Source of the DNA: S015-6 sp964479535
GTDB lineage: Bacteria > Desulfobacterota > DSWW01
Assembly (NCBI GenBank): GCA_964479535.1
Contig: CAYZMM010000034.1
Coordinates: 1 to 64,000 of the forward strand
Reading direction: 5' to 3'
DNA: 64,000 nt
In this document: positions 57,163 to 64,000 of the stretch, in pieces
Layout: the number at the start of each line of letters is the position of its first letter
Numbering within the stretch: the first letter of the stretch is position 1
Made by a program: the position numbers and the translations under genes
Notes under the pieces: generated by a model
What the model was told of the DNA's origin: nothing
The model's database searches: none
Seen by the model: only the letters and a program-made list of their open reading frames with translations

Positions 57163-57254
57163 AGGGATCAGGGGTCAGGCCCACCCGCTCCACCAGAACG
57201 GTCTTGGTAACAGGGTTGCGGAGGGCTGGCGGCGGCGACCTGACCCCGGTCCCT
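57163..57254. repeat. Inverted GGGGTCAGG repeat (REP-like hairpin)
   Basis: AGGGATCAGGGGTCAGG at 57163-57179 and CCTGACCCCGGTCCCT at 57239-57254 form long, nearly complementary arms around a 59-base interior. It lies between the SDR and the TauE/SafE genes. Confidence 0.6.
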
Positions 57255-57262
57255 CAGAAACA

Positions 57263-58006
57263 ATGTCTCCCATGGATACCGGTATCGTCGCTCTTACGCT
57301 CATTGTGCTGATGGCTTACGTCACTCAGGCGATGACCGGCTTCGGAAGCATTATCATCGCCGTGACCCTGGGATCCCATCTCTATCCGATCGAATTCCTT
57401 CTCCCCACACTGGTGCCGGCCGACCTCCTCGTGAACATCTACATCGTGGGCAAGTACCGGCACGACGTGAATCGGGAACTCCTGTTCCGCCGGATCCTCC
57501 CGTTCATGGGGGTCGGCCTGCTGGTCGGCATCGGCATCTTCCAGTTCGTTCACGGAACGACGCTCAAGAGGGTCTTCGGCCTGCTCGTTGCACTTCTCTG
57601 CAGCCGCGAACTGTACGGCCTTCTGCGGAGTCCGGGAACCATCAAGGCGCTGACGAGACTTCAGTACGGGACCGCGGTCTTCGCCGCGGGCATCACACAG
57701 GGGTTGTTCGCTTCGGGCGGCCCTCTCGTCGTCTATGCCGTGAGCAGGCTGCACCTGCACAAGGGCGGTTTCAGAAGCACACTCTCTGCTCTCTGGCTTC
57801 TGACGAACGGTATCCTCACGCTTTCCTACCTCGCAACCGGACTGCTCACCTTGCACAACCTGAAGTTCTGGGCTTGGCTGGCGCCGACCGTGGCCATCGG
57901 AACGGTGATGGGAGAAAGGCTTCACGACCGGGTGAACGAACACCATTTCCGGGTCGTGGTGTTCGCGATTCTGCTCGTGGCAGGGATCTCCGTAGTCGCA
58001 ACTTAG
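57263..58006 (+). CDS. TauE/SafE-family membrane transporter
   Basis: 247 residues from the ATG at 57263. Eight hydrophobic segments. Family marks are the TQAMTGFGSIIIAVTLGSHL in TM1 with G-F-G, the repeated P-D-L-L-V-N region, and the second-half ITQGLFASGGPLVVYAVSRL. It exports or imports anions such as sulfite, sulfonates or organic acids; the substrate is unknown. It begins after a REP-like hairpin and its stop is two bases before the 122-bp repeat. Confidence 0.9.
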   Translation: MSPMDTGIVALTLIVLMAYVTQAMTGFGSIIIAVTLGSHLYPIEFLLPTLVPADLLVNIYIVGKYRHDVNRELLFRRILPFMGVGLLVGIGIFQFVHGTTLKRVFGLLVALLCSRELYGLLRSPGTIKALTRLQYGTAVFAAGITQGLFASGGPLVVYAVSRLHLHKGGFRSTLSALWLLTNGILTLSYLATGLLTLHNLKFWAWLAPTVAIGTVMGERLHDRVNEHHFRVVVFAILLVAGISVVAT

Positions 58007-58007
58007 G

Positions 58008-58129
58008 AGGCTGTTCAAAAAGTTCCAGATGCAAGGCAGGCGAAATCCCGAGGAGTGAGGCGTACTTACCGTACGTTGAACGACGAGGGATGAAGCCGAA
58101 CGCCGCAGATGGGACTTTTTCAACAGCCT
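58008..58129. repeat. 122-bp palindromic interspersed repeat with GGCTGTT ends
   Basis: Starts AGGCTGTTCAAAAAGTTCC and ends with its near complement GGACTTTTTCAACAGCCT. The interior includes TACTTACCGTACGTT. Arms of about 18 bases pair with few mismatches. Similar AGGCTGTT...AACAGCCT elements are common in deltaproteobacterial genomes and behave like MITEs. A partial repetition of the right end (CACTTTTTCAACG) follows at 58138-58151. Confidence 0.8.
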
Positions 58130-58157
58130 CAGACAGGCACTTTTTCAACGTCCCCCC

Positions 58158-58832
58158 TTATCGTTCTACCAGGATGACGGAGACCGTCTTGGGCCCGTGC
58201 ATGCCGGTGAACAGGGTCGCTTGAATGTCACCCGTCATGCTTGCACCGGAGATGAAGGAGACGTGGGTTGGCCCCGTACGTCCCTTTTCGAAGAGTTCGC
58301 TCGTGACGCTCTCATAAACCGGTCGGATCCTGTCAACGGGAACGACGGCGATGTGCCGGAGCGGGGCAAGGGAAACCAGTCGCGGCTGCTTCTCGTCGTG
58401 GACCAGGCAGAGGGTGCCGGATTCAGCCACGGCAAAATCAACGCCCGTGATCCCCGCCTGCGCCTCTTCGAAGGCGACCTTCTTGAACGTCTCCCGGTCG
58501 GGGCAATCCCTCGGGATGACCACCTCGATGTTGCTCTTCTTTCCCCATTCGGGCAGGTCCAGCGGTGCAATCACATCGTCCTCCGAGACCAGCACCCGGG
58601 TCAGCCCCTCGGCAGCGGCGATTTCCGACAGCTTGTCCAGGGCCTCCTGAGAGCCAGGGACTCGATGAACGGCGCACCCGATGGCGGACAGGGTTTCCAC
58701 CAGCTTCTCGACCACCTCTTCCCGGTTCAGGGCCAGCTCGTTCAGGGGCGGCATCACCGGCCTCGGAGGGGGCTCTGCGGGCGGGGCCGCCCTGAGCCTG
58801 TCCAGAATATCGTTCCTCACCGTTTTTGACAT
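58158..58832 (-). CDS. lutC: LUD-domain protein LutC (lactate utilization)
   Basis: 224 residues with the LUD fold: VLVSEDDVIAP, the G-I-T-G-V-D-F-A-V-A-E-S-G-T core, and RHIAVVPVDRIRPVYES followed by an FISGASMTGDIQATLFTGMHGPK tail. LutC assists the LutAB iron-sulfur enzyme that oxidises L-lactate to pyruvate. It is the last gene of the lut cluster. A REP palindrome lies between it and lutB. Confidence 0.92.
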   Translation of the reverse strand: MSKTVRNDILDRLRAAPPAEPPPRPVMPPLNELALNREEVVEKLVETLSAIGCAVHRVPGSQEALDKLSEIAAAEGLTRVLVSEDDVIAPLDLPEWGKKSNIEVVIPRDCPDRETFKKVAFEEAQAGITGVDFAVAESGTLCLVHDEKQPRLVSLAPLRHIAVVPVDRIRPVYESVTSELFEKGRTGPTHVSFISGASMTGDIQATLFTGMHGPKTVSVILVER

Positions 58833-58856
58833 CCATCCCTCCTCGTAAGGGCGCGA

Positions 58857-58875
58857 AAAGGGGTCAGACCCCTTT
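58857..58875. repeat. GGGGTCAGACCCC palindrome between lutB and lutC
   Basis: AAAGGGGTCAGACCCCTTT, arms of nine bases around a single A. One of several GGGGTCAG-type repeats in this window. It may also act as an mRNA hairpin separating lutC from lutB expression. Confidence 0.65.
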
Positions 58876-58889
58876 ATTCCATCTGTCCG

Positions 58890-60311
58890 CTATTTCTCCT
58901 TCATGCGGTCGCGGAAGGTCTTCTTCGCCATGGCGGGGAAATCCCGGCTTTCGAACCATCCCGCGAGGGGACCCTTCAGGCCTCGGATGAAGCCCTCTTC
59001 CACATGCCGGTTGACAAAGGGTCGCATCGCTCGGATGCCCAGGTCCCATCGCCATCGACGCTTCGTGGCCCACGTGAACATCTCCATGAACGCCGCTTCC
59101 TGCCAGGGCCTGCGCGTTGCATTGTTTCTTGGATCCCCCTCCACATCCTGCGCCCTGTACCGGAGAAACATCTTCGGATGATCGATACCGGCCGGGCAGG
59201 CCGCCTTGCAGACCCCGCAGAGCGTACAGGCCCTGTACAGATCCTGTGTTCTCTCCCGTCCGATCATCAGCGGATTCAGGACCTGGCCCATGGGGCCCGA
59301 ATAGGCCCAGCCGTAAGGATATCCCCCGATCTTCCCGTACACGGGGCATTCGAGCATGCACGCGCCGCAACGGATGCAGCGCAGGACTTCACGTGCCTGC
59401 GGATCACGGTAAAAGGTGGAGCGACCGTTGTCGAGAATGACGATATGTAGCTCCCGGGGACCGTCCAGCTCGTCGCCCCTGTTCGGGCCGTTGTCCAGGG
59501 AGACGTAGGAGCCGATCTTCTGCCCCGTGCAGTTCCTGCACAGGAGCCGGAGCATGTGCATGGCGTCCTGCATGGTGGGCACGACCTTCTCCAGGGACAT
59601 GACCGAGACCTGAATGGGCGGAGACGACTTGGTGAGGCGGATGTTTCCCTCATTCTCCACGTTGAGGATCGTGCCCGTCTCCGCCACGGCGAAGTTGACG
59701 CCGGTGATCCCCATTTCCACATGATGAAACCTGTCCCTGAGGAAGACCCTTGCTGCGTGGCCCAGCTCCACCGGCTCCAGGGTCGGCTCCTTCATGATGC
59801 CCTTGTCGAGGAAGAGATCGCAGATTTCCTGAACCGGGATATTCGCGGCCGGGCCCTGGATATGAAAGGGAGGCCTTTCGAGGAGCTGGATGATGAACTC
59901 CCCCAGATCGGTCTCGAACACCTCCAGGCCGTTCTGGATGAGGACCTCATTGAGCCCGGTTTCCTCGGTCACCATGGACTTGCCCTTGGTGATGCGTTTC
60001 ACCTCCCGCTCCCGGGCGAGATCCAGGATGATCTGATTCGCCTCCTGCCCGTCCCGGGCCCAGTGCACCACGGCCCCGTTGGCGGTCGCCTTCTTCTCGA
60101 ACTCCTCCAGAAGCTCCGGCAGTCTCTCCACGGACTCGGCGCGGATCGCACGCCCTAGGTCCATGGCCGCCGCCGGATCGGGAAACGTCCCCATCGACGC
60201 CTCCCGAATCTGCTTGATGATGAGCCCGAGAACGTCCAGATGGGCACGGGTGTGCCTCGTCTTGAGCTCTTCCCTGGCCACTTGCCGGAACTGCTCGGAC
60301 TTGATCTTCAT
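58890..60311 (-). CDS. lutB: LutB, iron-sulfur LUD-domain protein of lactate oxidation
   Basis: 473 residues from the ATG at 60311, which overlaps the lutA stop (ATGA); a longer upstream frame runs inside lutA and is not the start. The N-terminal two thirds form a LUD domain (TKGKSMVTEETGLNEVL, ITGVNFAVAETGTI). Two ferredoxin-like [4Fe-4S] motifs follow (CIRCGACMLECPVYG and CTLCGVCKAACPAG). It carries electrons from lactate oxidation with LutA and LutC. Sequence length fits the family. Confidence 0.95.
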   Translation of the reverse strand: MKIKSEQFRQVAREELKTRHTRAHLDVLGLIIKQIREASMGTFPDPAAAMDLGRAIRAESVERLPELLEEFEKKATANGAVVHWARDGQEANQIILDLAREREVKRITKGKSMVTEETGLNEVLIQNGLEVFETDLGEFIIQLLERPPFHIQGPAANIPVQEICDLFLDKGIMKEPTLEPVELGHAARVFLRDRFHHVEMGITGVNFAVAETGTILNVENEGNIRLTKSSPPIQVSVMSLEKVVPTMQDAMHMLRLLCRNCTGQKIGSYVSLDNGPNRGDELDGPRELHIVILDNGRSTFYRDPQAREVLRCIRCGACMLECPVYGKIGGYPYGWAYSGPMGQVLNPLMIGRERTQDLYRACTLCGVCKAACPAGIDHPKMFLRYRAQDVEGDPRNNATRRPWQEAAFMEMFTWATKRRWRWDLGIRAMRPFVNRHVEEGFIRGLKGPLAGWFESRDFPAMAKKTFRDRMKEK

Positions 60312-61048
60312 CGGTTCCCACCCTGTATGGCTTCCGCCAGAAAGCTGGCGATGTGTACGGCCTCTTTCCCCGGATGATGCCGGTGGAGGTACCCTCCGAT
60401 ATTGATGAGACACCCCGGATCACACGCGACCAGGATGTCCGCACCGCTCGCGATGTAGTTCGCCGCCTTTTCGCTCACCAGGGCCTCGGATATCTCCGGA
60501 TAATTCGTCGAGAACTCCCCCCCGAACCCGCAGCAGACCTCGGCCCCCTGCATGGTGACGAGCTCTCCCCCCTTCACGGCCTCGATGAGTTTCTTCGGTT
60601 GCCGTGAAACCCCCAGTCCGCGCAGGACGCGGCAGGATTCGTGATAGGCGACCTTTCCTTCGAAGGTGCCTCCCACATCTTCCACCTCCAGGACGTCCAC
60701 CAGATACTGGGAGAACTCGTAGACCCTCGGGGCAAGGGCCTCCGCCCGGCCGAGCCATTCCGGCTCGTCCTGGAGAAGCTCCGGATAACGGTCCTTGACC
60801 GTACACACGCAGGATCCGGAAGGGCAGACCACGGCCTCGTCCTCTCCGAACAACTCGATGAAGCGCTTGGCCGACTCCTTCGCCTTCCCGACGTACCCCG
60901 CGTGAACCGCCGGCTGGCCGCAACAGGTCTGCTCCGGGTGGTAAACCGGGTCGAGACCCAGCTTTCGGAGCACCTGGAGACATGCCTCTCCGATCTCAGG
61001 CAGGAACAGATCCACCATACACGGTATGAAAAGGGAAGGGTTGCTCAT
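60308..61048 (-). CDS. lutA: LutA, CCG-domain iron-sulfur protein of lactate oxidation
   Basis: 246 residues. Two cysteine-rich CCG domains: TCCGQPAVHAGY in the first half and EVCCGFGGEFSTNYP in the second, with CPSGSCV and ACDPGCLINIGGYL. It is the catalytic partner of LutB in oxidising L-lactate to pyruvate in relatives with this cluster. Overlaps lutB by four bases. First gene of lutABC by order on this strand; 75 bases separate it from the LarA-like gene upstream. Confidence 0.95.
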   Translation of the reverse strand: MSNPSLFIPCMVDLFLPEIGEACLQVLRKLGLDPVYHPEQTCCGQPAVHAGYVGKAKESAKRFIELFGEDEAVVCPSGSCVCTVKDRYPELLQDEPEWLGRAEALAPRVYEFSQYLVDVLEVEDVGGTFEGKVAYHESCRVLRGLGVSRQPKKLIEAVKGGELVTMQGAEVCCGFGGEFSTNYPEISEALVSEKAANYIASGADILVACDPGCLINIGGYLHRHHPGKEAVHIASFLAEAIQGGNR

Positions 61049-61123
61049 CGTATCCCTCGCTCATCATGCGTCACGGTCAAAGGGCAGCTCAACGAAGCGG
61101 ATGGCCGTCCTGCTGCCCCCGGA

Positions 61124-62410
61124 TCAGAAATAGGCCTTTTCTCTCAGGGGCAGGCTGATTCCCCCGGCCGGAAAGATGGCCACCCTGGCCCTGTGCACCT
61201 CATCGGGAAGGAGGGCGAGGGCATCCTGAATCGTGGGTGCGTGGCCGAAACCGATCTTGCCCGCCTCCTCCGGGGAAACATCGTTCGAGACCATTGTGAC
61301 ATTCAGCCTCCGCATACACAAGGCCAGGCCCGGGAACGACAGGTTCATGTCGATCGGGCCTCCGGGGATGATCAGCCGGCCTCTTGCGTACTCTTCGAGG
61401 ATGTCCAGGGGATCCCGCTCCAGAACCGACTGGATCAGGTCGAGGATCGGATCCGGGATTCCGGCAGGGACATCCGCGACGAGGATCGCGTGGCCCATCG
61501 TCCGGGTCGCAAGAAAGGCCATGGGGATCGGCTTCAGCACATGGGGGAACATGTCGTACGGGTAGCCGGAGAGGATGGCCAGGTCCGCTTCCTGGGACAT
61601 CTCCACGCCGTAAGCCCGCCGGCACTTCTCGATTCCCGAGCTGTGGGCCTCGAGCACATGGCCGGAGACGACCGCCACCACCTCCTCCCGGGAGTTGAGA
61701 ACGCAGTTGATCGAGAGATCGAGCCCGGAGGCAAGACCGATCCGAGCGGTCTCGTCGTGGAACAGGTTCGACGTGGTGTTGCCCACGACGCCGCCCTTCG
61801 GCATGGTGGTGGCATGATGGCGGCAAATGGCTTCGTAGTCGACCACGCCGGGCATGACGATCTTCGGCCCGCCGCCGAATCCATTGAAGGGATGGGGCAG
61901 GACCGAGCTGATCCCGATCTTCACATCCGCGGAAGCGAAGGTGGGATTCACCTTCACGGGGAAACCGTCGCGCAACGCACAGATCCGCACCTGGTCGGCA
62001 GCGTGCGGGTCGTGGTTCCGGACCCGGTAGGTCTCGAAGATCTCCCGCCCGACCCGTTCGGAGATGGCTTCATCGCTCATGGGGAAATGCGTGCCCAGGG
62101 CCACGACGATGTCCACCTGATCGTCCGGCACGCCTTTGTCACGGATTCGCCGGAGCAGGGGCGGCAGGATCTCGTGCTGAGGCGTGGGGCGCGTGCCGTC
62201 ATCGATGAGGATCACCACCCGGGACGACGGGTCGAGCCTGTCCTCCAGAGGAGCAGTGCCGACCGGGCCGGACAGGGAATCGTTCACCATCTCGGCCACC
62301 GGACGATCGGGCGACCTGTCCGTGGGAAGGGGGTTGCAGATGACCTCCATCCCCTCGGCAAGCTCGAAATACTCCTTGTCCTTTCCTCGAAGGACCCAGT
62401 GCCGGCTCAT
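61124..62410 (-). CDS. LarA-family nickel-pincer racemase (lactate racemase homologue)
   Basis: 428 residues from the ATG at 62410 (GGAGG site); a longer frame is not needed. It has the DDGTRPTP loop (70-77) and the four key residues of LarA almost at the same numbers as in the Lactobacillus enzyme: His108 (GTHFP), His173 (LPHPF), Lys183 (GGPKIVMPGV) and His199. It should interconvert D- and L-lactate or another 2-hydroxy acid with the nickel-pincer nucleotide. The position beside lutABC favours lactate, but other LarA-family substrates are known. Cofactor genes larBCE are not in the window. Confidence 0.9.
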   Translation of the reverse strand: MSRHWVLRGKDKEYFELAEGMEVICNPLPTDRSPDRPVAEMVNDSLSGPVGTAPLEDRLDPSSRVVILIDDGTRPTPQHEILPPLLRRIRDKGVPDDQVDIVVALGTHFPMSDEAISERVGREIFETYRVRNHDPHAADQVRICALRDGFPVKVNPTFASADVKIGISSVLPHPFNGFGGGPKIVMPGVVDYEAICRHHATTMPKGGVVGNTTSNLFHDETARIGLASGLDLSINCVLNSREEVVAVVSGHVLEAHSSGIEKCRRAYGVEMSQEADLAILSGYPYDMFPHVLKPIPMAFLATRTMGHAILVADVPAGIPDPILDLIQSVLERDPLDILEEYARGRLIIPGGPIDMNLSFPGLALCMRRLNVTMVSNDVSPEEAGKIGFGHAPTIQDALALLPDEVHRARVAIFPAGGISLPLREKAYF

Positions 62411-62468
62411 CTCCAAACCTCCGTGAGATTGCTGCCGCCAGGGGGCGGCATCGCTCCATGCCTTCCCG

Positions 62469-64000
62469 TCATCCGGCAAGGCCGCGCATCTTCAGGATCG
62501 CCTCGATGTTCGCCGGGGCAGGGTCCTCCGGGTCGATTCGCGCATCCACGATCGCCAGCTTCCCGCAGCCCAGCGCCGCCTCGAGCACGGGCACGATCCG
62601 GTCGGGCGTCTCGATCACGTAGCCGGCGGCCCCGAAGGCTTCGGCCAGCTTGACGAAGTCCGGATTCGAGTGCTCCGTTCCGTAGATCCTCCCCTCGTAG
62701 AGGATCTGCTGGCTGTAACGAAGCGCCCGGTAGGCATTGTCGTTCAGAATGAGCACGACGCCCTTCACCCCCTCACGGACGGCCGTCTCGATGTCCTGGA
62801 GGGTCATCATGAAATCACCGTCACCGAGGATGCAGAGGCAGGTTCGATCCGGCGCGATGATCCCGGAGGCGAGCAGGGCCGGAAACCCGAATCCCATGGC
62901 CCCGAAGTTGTTCGGCGCGAAGAAGGATCTGGGGCTCTCGATTCGGGTGAAGCAGTTCACATACAGGGTGCTGAGCCCTGCGCCGCCCGTGAACACCGCG
63001 TTCTTCGGCGCGAGATCGGACAGGGCCCGCACCACCCGCCCCGCCGAGAGCGGGGTCTTGTCCGAGGAGACCGCCGCGCCGAGCTGTGCCTCCCATTGCT
63101 CCTTCACCGGCAGGATCGAGTCCATGCACGCATCCGACTTCCTCACCGGCTCTTCGTCTAGACGCCGCAGGAACTCCTGCAGGAACGGCCCGACGTCCGC
63201 TCCCACGAACCGGAGATCCACGGGGTAGGACTCGGGCTGGAGCAGAGCCGCCTCCGGGTCGGCATTCAAGATGACCACCCTGCCCGGGATCTCGGCCGTG
63301 TATTCCCACGTGATGAGGTCCGAGAGACAACAGCCAAGCCCGAGGATCAGGTCCGCCCGACCGATCGCCTGGTCCGCCACCGGGTTGCCGAAGAAACCGA
63401 CACGCCCCAGGCAGAGGTCATGGGACTCCGGGATCGCCCCGCGGCCGTTTCCCGTGGTGACCACCCGGACGTTCGCCTCCTCGGCCAACCGCTGGACAAG
63501 GGATGCCGCGTCCGCCTCGAAGACGCCCCCACCGGCAAGCAGTAACGGCCGTTCCGCATCCCGGAAGGCCTGAACCAGCCCCTCCACCTCGGCCGGGTCC
63601 ACGGCGCGAACGGACGGGGCCGTGAGATCCATCGCATCCAGGTCCGCCTTCGCCTCGGTCTGCCAGAGGTTCTCCGGGACCTCGATCAGGACCGGCCCCT
63701 TTGCCGGGGTCATGGCAAGGCGGTAGGCGGACGAGAAGACGGCCGGCAGCTCGGCCAGGTCCATGACCTGGAAGGTACCCTTGGAGACCGGTTCGATCAC
63801 CTTGCCGTGGTCCGCCTCGATCAGTCCGTCCGATCCCTTGAGCGCGGAACGGACCGTACCGGAGATGAGAATCATGGGAGAGCAGTCCTTGTACGCGTTC
63901 GCCATGCTCATCGTGGCGTTCAGGGTGCCCGGCCCGGAGTGGGTCAGGCAGACGCCCGGCCTGCCGGTGAGCCGGCCCTCAGCGTCCGCCATGCTCGCGG
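62469..64000 (-). CDS. Thiamine diphosphate-dependent enzyme, acetolactate-synthase-like (5' end beyond the window)
   Basis: The visible 510 residues cover most of the protein; the N terminus, including the catalytic Glu segment, lies outside to the right. Present are the GVCLTHSGPGTLNAT segment of the Pyr domain, the central domain with LLLAGGGV, and the PP domain with ILGDGDFMMTLQDIETAVREG...NDNAYRALR, the GDG-x24-N thiamine motif. ALS-like family members join or cleave 2-oxo acids (acetolactate synthase, oxalyl-CoA decarboxylase, sulfoacetaldehyde acetyltransferase). Without the start, the exact class cannot be told. It ends 58 bases before the LarA-like gene and is on the same strand, so they may share a transcript. 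Confidence 0.9.
   Translation of the reverse strand, partial: ASMADAEGRLTGRPGVCLTHSGPGTLNATMSMANAYKDCSPMILISGTVRSALKGSDGLIEADHGKVIEPVSKGTFQVMDLAELPAVFSSAYRLAMTPAKGPVLIEVPENLWQTEAKADLDAMDLTAPSVRAVDPAEVEGLVQAFRDAERPLLLAGGGVFEADAASLVQRLAEEANVRVVTTGNGRGAIPESHDLCLGRVGFFGNPVADQAIGRADLILGLGCCLSDLITWEYTAEIPGRVVILNADPEAALLQPESYPVDLRFVGADVGPFLQEFLRRLDEEPVRKSDACMDSILPVKEQWEAQLGAAVSSDKTPLSAGRVVRALSDLAPKNAVFTGGAGLSTLYVNCFTRIESPRSFFAPNNFGAMGFGFPALLASGIIAPDRTCLCILGDGDFMMTLQDIETAVREGVKGVVLILNDNAYRALRYSQQILYEGRIYGTEHSNPDFVKLAEAFGAAGYVIETPDRIVPVLEAALGCGKLAIVDARIDPEDPAPANIEAILKMRGLAG

Noticed and set aside
60312..60413. Longer N terminus for LutB
   Set aside because: It lies inside lutA, lacks family similarity, and the ATGA overlap at 60308-60311 is the normal start for lutB.

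Overview
This is a GC-rich, densely coding bacterial chromosome segment with no rRNA, tRNA, CRISPR array, intact prophage or intact insertion sequence that I can see. The gene set suggests a free-living, probably anaerobic member of the old Deltaproteobacteria (Desulfobacterota). It includes an orphan sigma-54 activator and sigma-54 promoters, LutABC with a LarA homologue, a pyrophosphate-type phosphofructokinase, a PaaK-type CoA ligase and a Cys-type sulfatase. It also carries many short GGGGTC-containing palindromes and a 122 bp GGCTGTT-ended repeat. This placement is inference from gene content, not a phylogeny.

Layout. 1-8638: a gene start running off the left edge, a repeat-bearing non-coding stretch, then a run of eight plus-strand genes. 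These are two related small OB-like proteins, a lysine 2,3-aminomutase homologue, a fused double ATP-grasp ligase, an AlaDH/PNT-like dehydrogenase, a DmpA-type aminopeptidase, a GCS2-like carboxylate-amine ligase and a PuuD-like gamma-glutamyl hydrolase. The set looks like an undescribed pathway that builds and trims a small amide or peptide. 8635-15000: groESL, citrate synthase, PPi-type phosphofructokinase and a YitT membrane protein. 15344-20531: an orphan NtrC-type regulator, then a minus-strand operon of N-formylglutamate amidohydrolase-like, DUF1704/QEGLA (HExxxH metallopeptidase-like) and glutathione-synthetase-like genes. This is a second small-amide cluster of unknown product. 20777-22181: two genes with sigma-54 promoter matches, a very acidic secreted protein and a DksA/TraR protein.

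22182-30386: a repeat region, a fasciclin protein, a C11 peptidase, a PIN-domain remnant abutting an alpha/beta hydrolase, and an operon of two related small proteins (DUF6125-like) around a PaaK-type ligase and a tandem isochorismatase-fold protein. 30428-37084: hybrid sensor kinase, nitrilase-family amidase, sulfatase, membrane protein, Cys-rich lipoprotein and a second hydrolase. 37238-40661: an ECF sigma/anti-sigma pair between two zinc-ribbon PspC proteins, and a membrane protein related to the one at 29754-30386. 40769-47478: a MarR-controlled RND efflux operon with a recognisable promoter and operator. 47536-54782: a DUF1302 / DUF1329 / YCF48-like / MMPL-type RND export module ending in a strong terminator. 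54797-58006: a leftover 3' end of a beta-keto acid cleavage enzyme gene, an APC permease, an SDR and a TauE/SafE-type transporter. 58158-64000: LutC, LutB, LutA, a LarA-type racemase and a TPP enzyme cut by the right edge, together suggesting use of both lactate isomers or of a related 2-hydroxy acid.

Functional calls rest on motif and family recognition by eye. No searches were run.
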